Shown: piece by piece, positions 1 to 14,581 of the stretch
Layout: the number at the start of each line of letters is the position of its first letter
How positions within the stretch are numbered: the stretch's first letter is position 1
Assembly (NCBI GenBank): GCA_029379385.1
Contig: CM055605.1
Location: forward strand, 10,637,001 to 10,701,000
Direction: 5' to 3'
Length of the DNA: 64,000 bases
Source: Quillaja saponaria
Lineage: Eukaryota > Streptophyta > Magnoliopsida > Fabales > Quillajaceae
The notes under the pieces: generated by a model
The model's database searches: none
Told to the model about the DNA's origin: nothing
Seen by the model: the letters and a program-made list of their open reading frames with translations, nothing else
Translations under genes and position numbers: made by a program

Positions 1-917
1 AAACTTATGTTTACATTTGCTGAGTGAATAATCTGTTCCTTCAAATATAAGCCTGTTTCTCTGCACACCCTATTATTGATTTAGTATGATCTGTTTATAC
101 ATGCACTGACTTTCCAATTATTGCATTATAATATTCAATACCTTCTGGATTTCATGTCGAAGATTAAATTTTTCCTTCCGGTCTAGGAAAAATAAATCTA
201 GATGCCTCCTCTAGACATTTCGTCTTGAAGTTGCTTCTTTCACCTCCTAGAAGGCAAAACCTAATCTTAGTCCCAAGGGCATTGCCATTGTTGGTTCGAA
301 CAAGATTCCTTGTCCTTTTTTTTTTATTGAAGGTGACTGATCCAATAATGCTGTACAAGTATAAAAAGACAATATATGTACACATATGATGTATCCAGTA
401 CTCCTACTTGATACTTACTGAATTCGTTTCAGCTCTTGTCCTTTAACAGTCTTTCAAAATATATTGAGGATTTGAAGTGAATAGAAGATGAAGTATAAAT
501 GCAATTAGCTCTAAACTAATACTAACCCTTCACGTAAAATAGATGCAGAAATGTAGTTTTATGAAAAACTTTAACCTGCTTACTTAAACATAATGTTAAT
601 GATCCATCTAGTTTTAGTTCTCTCTTTAACTTGTTTAATGAGAAGTAACTCTTTAGTACAAAACAGTTGATGTATTTTATTATTGGCCCAGAGTTTACAT
701 ATCTGCTCCGCCTTTTCCGAATTGTAATTTTACCATTTCATGTCTTCAACAGTTTGTTCCAATGGTAATAAATACTATTGTTTTTTAATATAGTTGATTT
801 TACTAATATTTAAAATGTGATACACTACAATTTAGACTTTGAAGTTCATGTTGCATGATTTCAATGTGTCTGATGCTAGTTACTGTGGCATAATGAGTTA
901 TTATTCCCACCAATCAG
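1..917 (+). other. Probable intron or upstream part of the SPT6-like gene
   Basis: No exon could be recognised here. The first exon I can support starts at 918 directly after a CAG acceptor and begins in the middle of a conserved domain, so the 5' part of the gene lies at or beyond the left edge. The stretch is AT-rich with many stops in all frames, as expected of a long intron. Short upstream exons could have been missed. Confidence 0.5.
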
Positions 918-3900
918 ATTATTTCTATGATGGTAGAGGAAAATCTGCCAGATGTAAGTCAACAGATGAATAAAGTACGAGTTGTTTTTGGGGATGAATG
1001 TTTGCCCAACATTTATGAACATTCACAGGTTTCCTCAGACCAGCTTCCCAGACAGCCAGGTAATGATAATGGACGATTTAGGTTTTCTTATGTTTCTTTT
1101 TTCACGCTTTTATTCATCAGATTCCCTGACAATGCCATGTTCTGAAAAAATATGCAGACATAGTGAAACGGGCTGTGGCTCTAGGACGTTTCCTCCAAAA
1201 CCCATTGGCTATGGTTGCAACACTGTGTGGGGTCCAAAAAGAGATTCTCTCTTGGCAGCTAAGCCCCTTGCAGCAGTTTCTTACGTCTGATGAGAAGTTT
1301 GAGATGATAGAATGGGTGATGGTGGATGTTACAAACCAAGTTGGTGTAGACTTAAGCAAGGCTGTAAGCCATGATTGGCTTTTTGCTCCTTTGCAATTTG
1401 TTTCTGGTCTAGGACCTAGAAAGGCTGCTCTTTTACATAAAGAGTCACTTGGAGATATAGCTGTGAGAAATAGAAGGGAATTGACTGCTTATGGATTGAA
1501 AACTGAGAAGATTTTCTACAATGCGGTTGGCTTTTTACGTGTTTGTTTCAATGATCCTTTTTCTACTGACAGCGATACTGATGTTTTGGACGGTACAAGA
1601 ATTCATCCAGAATCATATGCCGTCGCCAAAGAATTGGCTGAGGCAGTTTATAGATATAACCACAAGGAAAATGCAAATATTGATGTTTCCCTAGTAAATG
1701 CGATTGCATATATTCAAGAGAATCCAATTTTGCTACAAAGTTTTGATATAAACGCTTATGCGGATACACTACAGATAGAAAGAGGAGAATATGGAAGAGA
1801 GACTATTTATGATATAAAAAATGAACTGGTTCATGGATTTATTGATCCTCGGAGGCCTTATGTAGAACCCACTCAGGATGAGGAGTTTGATATGATATCT
1901 GGGAAAACTGGGGATGCACCTCTTGAAGGAAAAAGAGTTGAGGCAATTGTTCGCCATGTACAGTCCCAACGCGCTTTCTGTGTACTTGGCTCAGGATTGA
2001 CTGGGATTCTGTTAAAGGATGATTTTTCAGATGAAATTGATGATATTTCTTTATCAGACAAGATGCATCAAGGTGACAAGCTTGCCTGTAAGATCAAAGA
2101 AATAGAAAAAAATAGATACCGGGTGACTCTGACTTGTAAAGCAAGTGAGTTGAAGAGCGGTGAACAAGTACATTTCCATAAACTGGATCCTTATTATCAA
2201 AAGGGACAGGTCATCTTACCAAGTCAACCTGAGAAATCCTACAAGGACGAGCTTGCAAATAACCATTTCAAGCCTAGGATGATATCTCATCCCTGTTTTT
2301 GGAATATAACGGCATACCAGGCAAATGAGGTGGATCATTTTTTGTGTGATACTTATTACTTTGATTGATTACGGACAAACGTTCTTTTAATCTTTAAGTT
2401 ACAAGTGTTTTTCTTGTTTGTTTCCTGTTAAATAGTTCCTCGCAGATAAGGATATTGGTGAATATATTTTTCACCCAAGTTCACGAGGTCCATGTTATTT
2501 GACTTTCACTCTGAAAATTTCTGATGGACTTTCTGTACACAAAGACATCGTTGAAATTGGAAAGGATATGTTGGACATGGCAAGTTTGCTTCGTCTAGGA
2601 AAAACTCTAAAATTAGGAGATGAAAGATTTGAGGATATAGATGAGGTTAGTATTCTTAATCTCCGCTATTTTGAAAGGCTTCAATGTTTCTTGAGTTTCT
2701 CCTCACAATTCCTTCTGTGTCTTGTAAGGATGATGTTGCCTTCACAGGTTACTGAATAACTGCTATTTGTCATTTTCCTGTATTAACAAATTTAAAATGA
2801 ATTGCACCATGTGACATGATTGGTTTGGTCCATTTGCATCACCAATGTAACTCCTATACTTCATGTGCATGAGCGTGTACGTATTCCTGTAAGATAAATC
2901 AACTGTGACTATTTTTCCGCAACATGTATCCTTTCTCTGTTTCATATGTAGTCGATAGAAAATCTTGTTAATGCAATAATTCATTATATACTGTAGATAC
3001 ATCCTGCAATTTCAAATAATGGGCAACGAAATATCAATACATTGAAGACATGGTATTAGTACAGTGAAGATATTTGGATTCTGACACTTATACCTCAGTT
3101 TTATTTATCTTAAAAGGTTACTGGACAAAATCCTTGAGAAGAAACTGAGAATGGATATGCTTTCTTTAGGCCTCTGTGTATGCGTGCATGTTCTTTTTTA
3201 ACATTCATGGACATTTTATTCCTTTTATTCATTTAATGCTTTCCTCTGATGCCAAAATTAGGTTATGAGAAACTATATCAATCCATTGGTAGTCCATCTG
3301 AAAACAATGCTCAATTTCCAAAAGTTCAAGAAGGGTTCAAAATCTGAGGTTGATGAATTGTTAAAAGCTGAGAAGGCAGAATACCCAATGAGGATAGCTT
3401 ATGGTTTTGGAATTTCGTATGAGCATCCTGGCACCTGCATCCTGTCTTATATTAGAAGTACAAACCCTCATCACGAGTTTGTTGGCATTCATCCTAAGGG
3501 ATTCAAGTTTCGGAAGCAAATGTTTGAGAAAATTGAGCACATGGTGTCATATTTCCAGAAGCATATCAATGACCCAATAGTACCACCAAGAGACTCCAGA
3601 ATAGGGGGATCTATTGGGACTTCTATGGCTGGAGATTGGAGAAGCAACAAGGTTGATCAGCAAGGGCAGTCCCATTCAGGTGAAGACATAAATTTCAAAC
3701 CATTCTCAAGATGTTTAAAGAGAATTGTCCATTTTTTAGTTCTCTGGCTTAATGCTGTTCCATACCTTGTCCAAGAAATGCAACAACCTTGAAAATAATA
3801 CAAATTACAAGGGAACATGTATTAAGTCAAATTGACAACAAAGAGCTATGATATAACTTAGTGAGATTCGAAGATTTTCTAATTCTTTCTTCTTCTTATT

Positions 3901-5193
3901 TCCAAAATTTTTTCGTACTCAAACCTCTTTCAGTCCTTAACTACAATATATATTTTCACACACACACATATGCATTCAAAATATAGTTGTTATTTTTCTT
4001 GCACAAACATACATTCTCAGCCTAAATTGGTACTCCAGTTTTTTGTTTATCGTTTCTTCATTCAATTCCAAAATCTTATTCTCAGTCATACATATACCCA
4101 CCTTAAGCCAATAACTCATGCTAACCATTTCTCACTCCCTGTCCCTAAGTTATTTAAGCTTCCGGAAGTTGCTCGGAAAGCAACTGCTTTACAGCAAGGA
4201 AATCCCTGTAAAATTTTCCTATCTTCACATAGCAAAACCAATTATTTCCCAATCTTACCTATTTCAGCCCAGTAATATTTGCTAGTGGCAACACCTATCA
4301 AAGTTATGTTTAACAAAGTAGCATATGATACTTCCATTGATTTCATAGAAGGTTCAAATCATAATATAATGCAAAGAAACTATTTTCTAGATCATGTTCT
4401 AATTTTGGTGTTAAATGATGGAGATGTGTAACATGCATTGTAGTTAGAACTTAGAAGATTACTTCTCATATATTAATGCACTGGGAGAAAACTAGGTTGC
4501 AAGGTACAGACTTGTGTTGGACAAAAAAGAAAAAGAAAAATTATAGGTATTGGTGGAATGAAATACTACTCGTTTGATAGGCCATAGACTGCATAACGAT
4601 ATCTGCTTTATGGGTAGTAATTTTATTTGTTTTCTCTTTCCAACTTGGATTATTTGATGCATTTCATATTGGCGTTTTATTTCTAAATTAATTTACTCTT
4701 ATTTTGATAGTTTGTAATGAATTCTAAATGCCAGAATTGCTCGATTCTAACATGATTTTAATTAGAAAGATATTGACAGTGGGTATCAGGTGGAATCCAT
4801 GCCTTGGTTTTGTTTCCGTAGATTAAGACAAGACTTTTTCTCTGCGGAGGTACTAACACACCAAGATGGGTTCCAAATGTTCCAAATGATATATTAACAA
4901 CATGGATAAATGTCAGTTTTGCAGTCTCTTCATTTGAATCATTCTTTTTCTCATGCAATAACCTGAAAAGTTCAAGTACAATGTTCAGCTGCATTTGTTA
5001 AATTTTCCTTTTCCTTGTCCTATGCTTTTCAGGAAAAAATGATCGTGAAGATGGTTGGGGACAGGGACGTGGACGTGGACGTGGCCGTGGACAAGGACGT
5101 GCACCTGATTGTGGCACTTCTGACGAGGGGGGTTATAATGGCCGCTACCAAAACAAAGATGACAGTTTATATTACTGGTTCAAAGTGGGGTGA
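918..5193 (+). CDS. SPT6-like transcription elongation factor, 3' part (5' partial)
   Basis: SPT6 is a histone chaperone and elongation factor that travels with RNA polymerase II in the nucleus. Supported exons are 918-1059, 1158-2345, 2446-2645, 3262-3679 and 5033-5193; GT-AG junctions and phases agree throughout. They give about 702 residues matching the C-terminal half of plant SPT6L: end of the YqgF-like domain (MVEEN), helix-hairpin-helix and DLD region (LGPRKAA, DTRIHPESY), an S1 domain near 1930-2140 (GLTGILLKDDF), and tandem SH2 (FHPSSRGPCYLTFTLKI; RSTNPHHEFVG). The last exon opens with an Arg-Gly run and stops at 5191-5193. Many substitutions against the usual SPT6L, yet an open frame, suggest a diverged paralogue under some constraint. 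The family's WG/GW tail follows out of frame. The N-terminal half is not in the window. Confidence 0.8.
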
Positions 5194-6360
5194 TTCTAAG
5201 GGATGGAACATGGATGAATGCAATGCTGGCGGTGGCATGGAGCAATAATCGTGGTGTTGAATTTCAGAATCAAACATAGTGATTGGGCAGTGATGGTGCC
5301 CACGCAAGTGGTGGGACTTGGGGTTCTGGTGTTAGTGATGATCATGCTCGTGGAGGCAGTGGCAGTGGGATGGTTGACAATGGGGTACAAAGGGGGGCTC
5401 CATGTAGTGTAGAATGATGCCTCCATGACAGCAAGGAGGGTCAGAAGGGACGTGGACGGGGTCGGGGACTGAACACGTGGTGGACGGGATCTTTACTATG
5501 CTTGAGATTGTAGATACTCTTGGTGGAGAGTGTTCAAATACTAATGATGTGTATTGGGGCAATGCTAAGGCTTCCATATAGTGTAGCATCGGATTCAGAA
5601 CAAGGAGGGGGACGGGGACGGGACGGGGACGGGGACGGGAACGGGTCGGTTGGACGTGAAGGTGGGATGTGGAAGTGATTCTTATACTGAAGGGGGTTAC
5701 AACTTTGAGATAGTCCTGTAATGATACTCCCACTGGTGGTTGGAGAGGTGCCTCAAAATGATTCCGTTGAATGGTGGTAGTGGGGGCAATGCTAATTCTG
5801 GTGGAAGTTGGGACAATACTAATTCTGGTGATTGGGGTGAAAACAGAGGGGGTCGAAGTTTTGGTGGTGGCAATTGGGGTACCAGCAGGGGAAGTGAAGG
5901 GGGTAGTAACAGAAGACCTGGTGGTGGTGATGATTTTGAGAGTAAGCATGGTCGTGGTAGAGGAGCCAGGCATAGCTCCAATTATGACATACAAAGTGAC
6001 AGCAACAATAGAAGTGCTACTGGTGGCAGTTGGGGTGAAGTTGGGAGAGGCAGTGCTACTGGTGGCAGTTGGGGTGGCTGTGGAGAAGCAGGAAATTCTA
6101 GTTGGAGCACATGGGGTGGAAAGAGTGTAGCTAAATGTGGTAATGGTAACGACAGCACAGGAATTGGTGGCTGGGGGCTTGAGGGTGGTTCATCTAGGAG
6201 TCAAAGTGGCTGGGATCCAGTTGGAAGTGATACCGGCAATCCTGCTAATACTGCCATCTCTGAGACTGAGAATTGTGGATGGGGTGCTGCCACTACCAAG
6301 ACTTCCAACCTCCCAAGTACTGGAAATGGATGGGGTGGAAACAGTGGCAGTGGTTGGTGA
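5194..6360 (+). pseudogene. Broken Gly/Trp-rich C-terminal tail of the SPT6-like gene
   Basis: Plant SPT6L proteins end in a WG/GW-rich tail that can bind Argonaute proteins. That composition is clear here but scattered over different frames: GSKWGDSKGW near 5177-5206 is one frame from the preceding exon, AWSNNRGVEF follows in another, and ASGGTWGSG near 5300 in a third. Stops interrupt each piece, and 5440-5740 has several more. From 5740 to the stop at 6358-6360 one frame is open for 206 residues, with repeated SWG, NWG, GWG and a typical GSGW end. Undetected introns could rescue part of it, but several indels in repetitive G-rich DNA are the simpler reading. Sequencing error in this low-complexity stretch is the main alternative. 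Confidence 0.65.
5605..5640 (+). repeat. G-tract cluster with G-quadruplex potential
   Basis: The + strand carries at least five closely spaced runs of three or more G, in repeats of GGGGAC and GGGAC. They are remnants of Arg-Gly codons of the SPT6-like tail. The spacing allows an intramolecular G-quadruplex; this is inference from sequence only. Confidence 0.5.
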
Positions 6361-7440
6361 TTTTCTCTGTTGGAAGTGTCTGTGAATTTCCTTTCAGAAA
6401 GGTGTTATCTTTTATCAGGGTACATGGTGGCATGTCAAGGAAGTTAGCCTCTACATTTTAGCTTTTGCTGTAGTAAGCAAACATAGTAATCTCTTCACAT
6501 TATAGTAAGAAAAATACTACATGCTATAAAATTCATATTTCACATTCTTACTGTAATGAAGAAAGTACTTGCTAGTTCTTTCACTAGAAAATATAATATC
6601 TCAGTTGAGAATTGTGATCAATTCAATTTTTTTAATTTATTACGCTTTTGTGTTGCTGATGAATGCTTGAAGATGAAACCCAATACTAATCTACCAACTA
6701 AAAAGCAGGGCACTTGTTCGTGTGGCTTGTGGCTAAAGATGAATCAATCATTTATATGATATGATGGTCATGGGGAAGATTTTTTGGAGCTCTGCAAAGT
6801 TCAAATTGCAATAAATAATAAAAGTTAATTTGAAAATGGCCTCTGAAAAAATTTAGATTATGTAAGTGTTTATTGTAGTTATTGACATTTATTTTATTGT
6901 CAAGTAAAAAAATAAAAATTAGTGTAAAGATCATATACCATGTTATTTTATCTGAATTTATTCATCTCTTCTATCTTGTGAAAAGCAAAAGTCTCCAATG
7001 ACCTTCCCGAGCTATGGATAAAACAAGTTCAAATACACTTGACTGTTAAATCAAAATTAAAAAAAAATAATTTAAGCATCAGAGTAACTTTTTGTCATAT
7101 GTTAATTTTTGACACGAGTTATACTCAAATGTTAATCCGACACATCACAACCTGCTTAACAACCAAATTGATTCATTAAAGTTCTATACTATATAATTAA
7201 TGAAATACTATTTACACTATTTTTTTTATTCTTAAAAATTATACTTTTATATATTTTAACAAGTGAATTATTTTAAAAAAAAAATAGATCTTTGTGTTTT
7301 GGATAACCAAATGAGCAACCCAACCCAATAATAAAGTATGGGCCATCAACACTGTGATGATCAACCCAATGTATCCAACACCTAATGAAATTATATGACA
7401 TCAAAACAAGGTTAATCTCGTCATTCCGAAACACATTGCA
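6361..7440. other. Intergenic: SPT6-like 3' flank and NACA upstream region
   Basis: AT-rich DNA without a supported gene. The first few hundred bases are probably the 3' UTR or flank of the SPT6-like locus; the rest is upstream of the next gene. Open frames here are short and unlike any family I know. Confidence 0.5.
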
Positions 7441-7445
7441 GTGAC

Positions 7446-7510
7446 TATAAAATCCTCCTTATCAAATGCTCTGTCTGTAAATATCCAATTTTGGGTTTTT
7501 AGGGTTTTTG
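7446..7510 (+). promoter_or_regulatory. Core promoter of the NAC-alpha gene: TATA box and telo-box
   Basis: A TATA-like TATAAAA lies at 7446-7452, about 120 bases before the start codon. A TTTTAGGGTTT at about 7497-7507 is the reverse of the plant telo-box (AAACCCTAA), common near start sites of genes of the translation machinery. Seen: both motifs. Inferred: their use here and a start site near 7478. Confidence 0.5.
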
Positions 7511-7571
7511 CAGAGACACTCACCTTAGGTCTCGGACACTTTCTTACTACTATCTCACTCTCCAAATCGAC

Positions 7572-10492
<2,921 letters not shown>

Positions 10493-12362
10493 GTACTTTT
10501 TAGTTTTTACTGCTCCATAAAATGATTTGTCTGTTCTTAAATTGTTTCTTAGAGCATGTGTGCTTCAAGCAGGATAGTTTTTATTCTCTTTTTTTTTTCC
10601 CGTTGTTGTACTAGTAAAGAGCTAAATGCATCATTTGATGTTAAAAGTTGAGGTTGTTTTTCGTTTGTTATTTTCAATGTGAGAATGGTGCTGTTAAACT
10701 CGTACACAATTTGATGATGCCATGAAGGTTCAGCTGAATGTTGATTGTTCTCAAAACTCGTTTTCTGTGGAGGCTCTCTGCAGTGGGTTAACATTCATTT
10801 GCCCAATAACCTTTTTACAGGTTAAGGTTTTGATGGGAGAGGTGATAATTTCACTTGCATGGTCTAGGTACTGAACGTACAGTTTAAAATCTACTTTGAA
10901 CCACTATGCCGCTATAAGGCAAGTTTAGTTTAGCTTTTAGTTGTAATTTAATTTTTATTTTTCTGTTACTGTTTGGATAATCTTAAAAGTTATAGTTGCA
11001 AATCAAATGTTTGAGATGTTAATTTATTTTGGTTTATTATGTAAATTACTAAAAAGGATATGCATGTATTTTATAATATTTTATTAATTTTAAAAATTAA
11101 TATTTTAATTGAAGGATTAATGACATGTGACACTTGATTAGGGCTGGCCAAGCTCGGCTTGATAAAGTTTGGGATCGACTCGGTTTGTCTAATTTTGACG
11201 AGCTGAGCTCCAACAAGATATTCTAAATTTATGAGTTGGGAAGATTATCTTAATATATGAGTTGTTTTGGTGGTTATTTTCAATATCGTTGGCCTGCCTG
11301 CCTTGAAAGTTTAAGGAGTAATCTATCATTTCTTAATCTTTTTTTAAAAAAAAATTGTTGTATTAATTAAGTTATTGAATAATATGTAATAACTAGGAAG
11401 AAAAAATAATTAGAAATATAATTATTGAAAATTGAATACAACAATTAGCACCCAAAAAAAAAGGTGAAAAAAAAGAAGTAAACATTTGAACTTGAGTAAT
11501 TTGGGTTCATTTACTAAAAAACAAAAAATAATTTACAAATGACGTTTGCATTGAGCGTTAAGGCCTGCTTCTGAAATGCTCACTGGAGCGCCCATTTGCA
11601 TGTCTAAAGCGCAACATCCATTTGTATGCTAAATCCATTTATACCCAATCTTCAATTTGAAAGTTCAGATACGTCCATCCTCTTAACCAATCAGTCTTTA
11701 AGGTGATAAAGATCAGTGAAGGATGTTGAGCCAGCAGGCCTAGTTCCTATCCTTCCAAGATAAGTGAGGGTGAGACAATCCAATTTGGTATGTCATAATT
11801 GAGCATGGAGAATTTTATTTTTTTTCGAAGGCAGGAGGAATTTCATATATATGCATACGTATTGAACTGTTGCTACTCGAATGTGAAAGATATCTTGTAA
11901 GTTAAATTAGAAATTATGGCAAGAAAGTTTAGAGTTAAAGAAGTAGGGTCAGAATTCTGACTAGATAATTTGTCTCAAATTTGCGGAATGGGCATGAATT
12001 TTGAGATTTCTTTGTTCATCTTACTACAATTTATGGAAGGTGAAAGTTTGGATTGCTCTAAAAGTCGCATGGCCCATTTGTACTTCAGTTGGATGTTGGT
12101 CATTATATTCCCCTCCTAATCTTGATGCTTTTTCTTTTTTGGATTTACTAATATCGTGGTAAGCCAGACCCAGTAATACAAACCTTACTAGCACTGACCA
12201 GCTTTTAGACAACATACTACTAGTGGGTATACAACTGGGAAAGTAGCAGTACGCAAGGCACTTAGAAGAACCACAAATAAACAAGCAATCATAGTGAAAA
12301 ACTTACCCTTATTTCTACTTTAAAAGTTTTAGTTGTCTATATAGTGAAGATTTTGTCAAGGC
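10493..12362. other. Intergenic, 3' flank of the NAC-alpha gene
   Basis: The first 300 bases are probably 3' UTR. Around 11138-11230 a stretch starting near GGGCTGGCCAAGCTCGGC looks like the GC-richer end of a decayed DNA transposon, but I could not find its partner end. The rest is AT-rich without recognisable genes. Confidence 0.4.
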
Positions 12363-12541
12363 AAAATCTTAGTGACAGATTGGTTCAATTGTTAAAGTCT
12401 TTGGTGTTGTATAACAAAGACCTTGGATCCCCGCCTTCACCTGAAATAAGGAGTTTATGGGAATAGAGAAAGATACATGGCATAAATGTAGCTCATAAGT
12501 GCAACGGCTCCATAAGAACCCAAAAAAATAAAAAAAATCTT
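12363..12541 (+). mobile_element. tRNA-derived SINE with target duplication
   Basis: A box-A-like segment (GATTGGTTCAATTGTTAAAG, near 12377-12396) and a degenerate box B (CTTGGATCCCCGCCTTCACC, near 12422) are followed by a body ending in an A-rich tail (12520-12533). AAAATCTT at 12363-12370 and again at 12534-12541 is a fitting target duplication. This is the plan of a plant SINE transcribed by RNA polymerase III; family not determined. Confidence 0.6.
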
Positions 12542-14581
12542 TTAGCATCAACAGATACAACTAAGAACCACCTATCTATACTCCAGAAGCCTAATTAGCA
12601 TCTTCAGGAAAACAGGAAAAGAAATGATGTTATGTATTGCGCACCTGAATTTCTTTACAACAAAATCAAGAACAGAACCTTTAGGCGACACCAAAACAAT
12701 TATCATTTCTTCTGAGTGAGGAAACTAGGCCAAAGTAGAAGGTTTCCCATCCACCAACTCTTTATCTTTGGCTTCAATTGCAGAGCACCACATTCAGCTA
12801 CTGACAAACTGATGTGTTTGATTCATCTGAGTACTCCTGAGTCCACTGCAAGAATCAGTCTTTCCAACTCGACAATGCACGTTATCCCATCCTCCGAGAC
12901 TTGTACCAGGAATGAAAAGTTTGACATGAGGGAAAAAATCATATGCACCCCATATTAAAAGATTACTTTATCCATCTGCATTTGCATATTACAAAAAAAT
13001 TATCAGCTTCATTGCATTGTCCTGTGATCCTGTCTACATAGAGATTAGAACAATACGAGCTCTGTTACTTTTTTCAGTTCCTCACTCCAATTTTAATGGA
13101 GTAGCAATTGAGTTGATATAAATGCTGCTGCACGATAATCAACAGTCAAATTGAATATATCAATTACATTAGATAAAATCCAGTGTTCAACTGAGAATTC
13201 TGAAACCCTGTAAATAGTAAATTTGTTATACTGATTATTGGTAAATGATGTTCTGCTGCATTGGAAATTGCCAACGACCTACATAGGAGATTAAGTAACC
13301 TAAGAGCTGGCGTCCAACTTAAGTTATAGGGCATTTACTGAGGCACCAAGACTGGCAGACTACTCTAAATGTTTGACAAGGCAGAAAATTTCCTGCTAAA
13401 TAGGACAAAACACTAGAAGATGATAAGCCCAAAGTTGAAGCCTTCCACCAAAATCAACAGAAACGATGTTCTACTATCTTAGTTCCACAATTGTTTCCAT
13501 TAATCTATTTGATATTCTAGTTTATAAGTATGATGGATGTGCAATCAAGTTAAGTCTTGGAGCAGCAATTAGTTTGATGGAGAGTTGACCCATCAATTGG
13601 CCAATATATTTCAATCAATCATATATGACCATCTGTCTTCCATGCTAATTGTTGGTCCACAGTAACTTGTTCATATTCATTCAGCAGGGCTATCAGAATG
13701 TCTAGGGAGCCTTCCAAGCAGTATGACAGCTATGGAATTATAAAAAATTGAAGCCAATATATACTGTATAACGTTCAATCACGTTTAGAAACAAAACCAA
13801 GGGAGCATGGAAATTTGGAAGGACTAAGAAGATTGGTAGATCATGTATACGCATATAATTTATAACAACCTTCCCATACTTAAAAACTAGATGAGATTGC
13901 AAATAACAGCTGAAACAAAAAGAGGAAAAACAGGACAAATGTTTCTGCTGAATTGAAAGTATGGGAAATATTAGGATTGATATTGTTTTGAATCTTCTTC
14001 AATTGATTGTTCTGAAACTTATCTGGTAATTTGATATGTCGAAATTTGAATGCTATTAACATATCTACCAAATACAAACAATTACATGGTAAATTCGTTG
14101 TCACTATCATCCATGATATCAGTAGCAGAATTCTACCATTAAATTTATTATACTTGGTTAATTACCTTGGCATTTATCTGTCAACTAGGCAGCCTCCTAT
14201 TCAAATTAGCCATCAACTACCCAATAAGAAAGTTTCCAGCAGGGGTCTCTCTCTCAGCTATATGACACCATACAATGACTAAAGATAAAAGTGCAGTACA
14301 CATAGAAGGCTCCATCACATCAGAAATAAATGCTTTAACAATTTGAAAAGACTAACAATATTGCAGATGATCTACGTTTCAGATCAACAGCCTTCACATG
14401 CTAGTTTTCACATAATAACAATGGTCACGGCAGTAGCAGACCCTACCCCACCTAAAAGAAAAAAGGTTATGCAAAAAAGGGACTGCAGATCAATCGGGGA
14501 AAAGAAAAGGAAACAGCAAATGAGATTAAGAAGTAAAAATCATCTCTGGTTTAATATTAATGGCTCAAAATAAAATTCAGA
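12542..14581. other. Intergenic, downstream of the mTERF gene
   Basis: No gene supported on either strand. Part of the right end is probably the 3' UTR of the minus-strand mTERF gene. Open frames here are short and lack family features. Confidence 0.4.

Noticed and set aside
5332..5994. Long minus-strand open frame (220 residues) opposite the SPT6-like tail
   Set aside because: It is the antisense of Gly/Trp codon repeats (Pro, Thr and Ser-rich) and has no family features; an artefact of low-complexity DNA.
10549..10794. Minus-strand open frame after the NAC-alpha gene
   Set aside because: Falls in the probable 3' UTR of the gene and lacks any domain signature.
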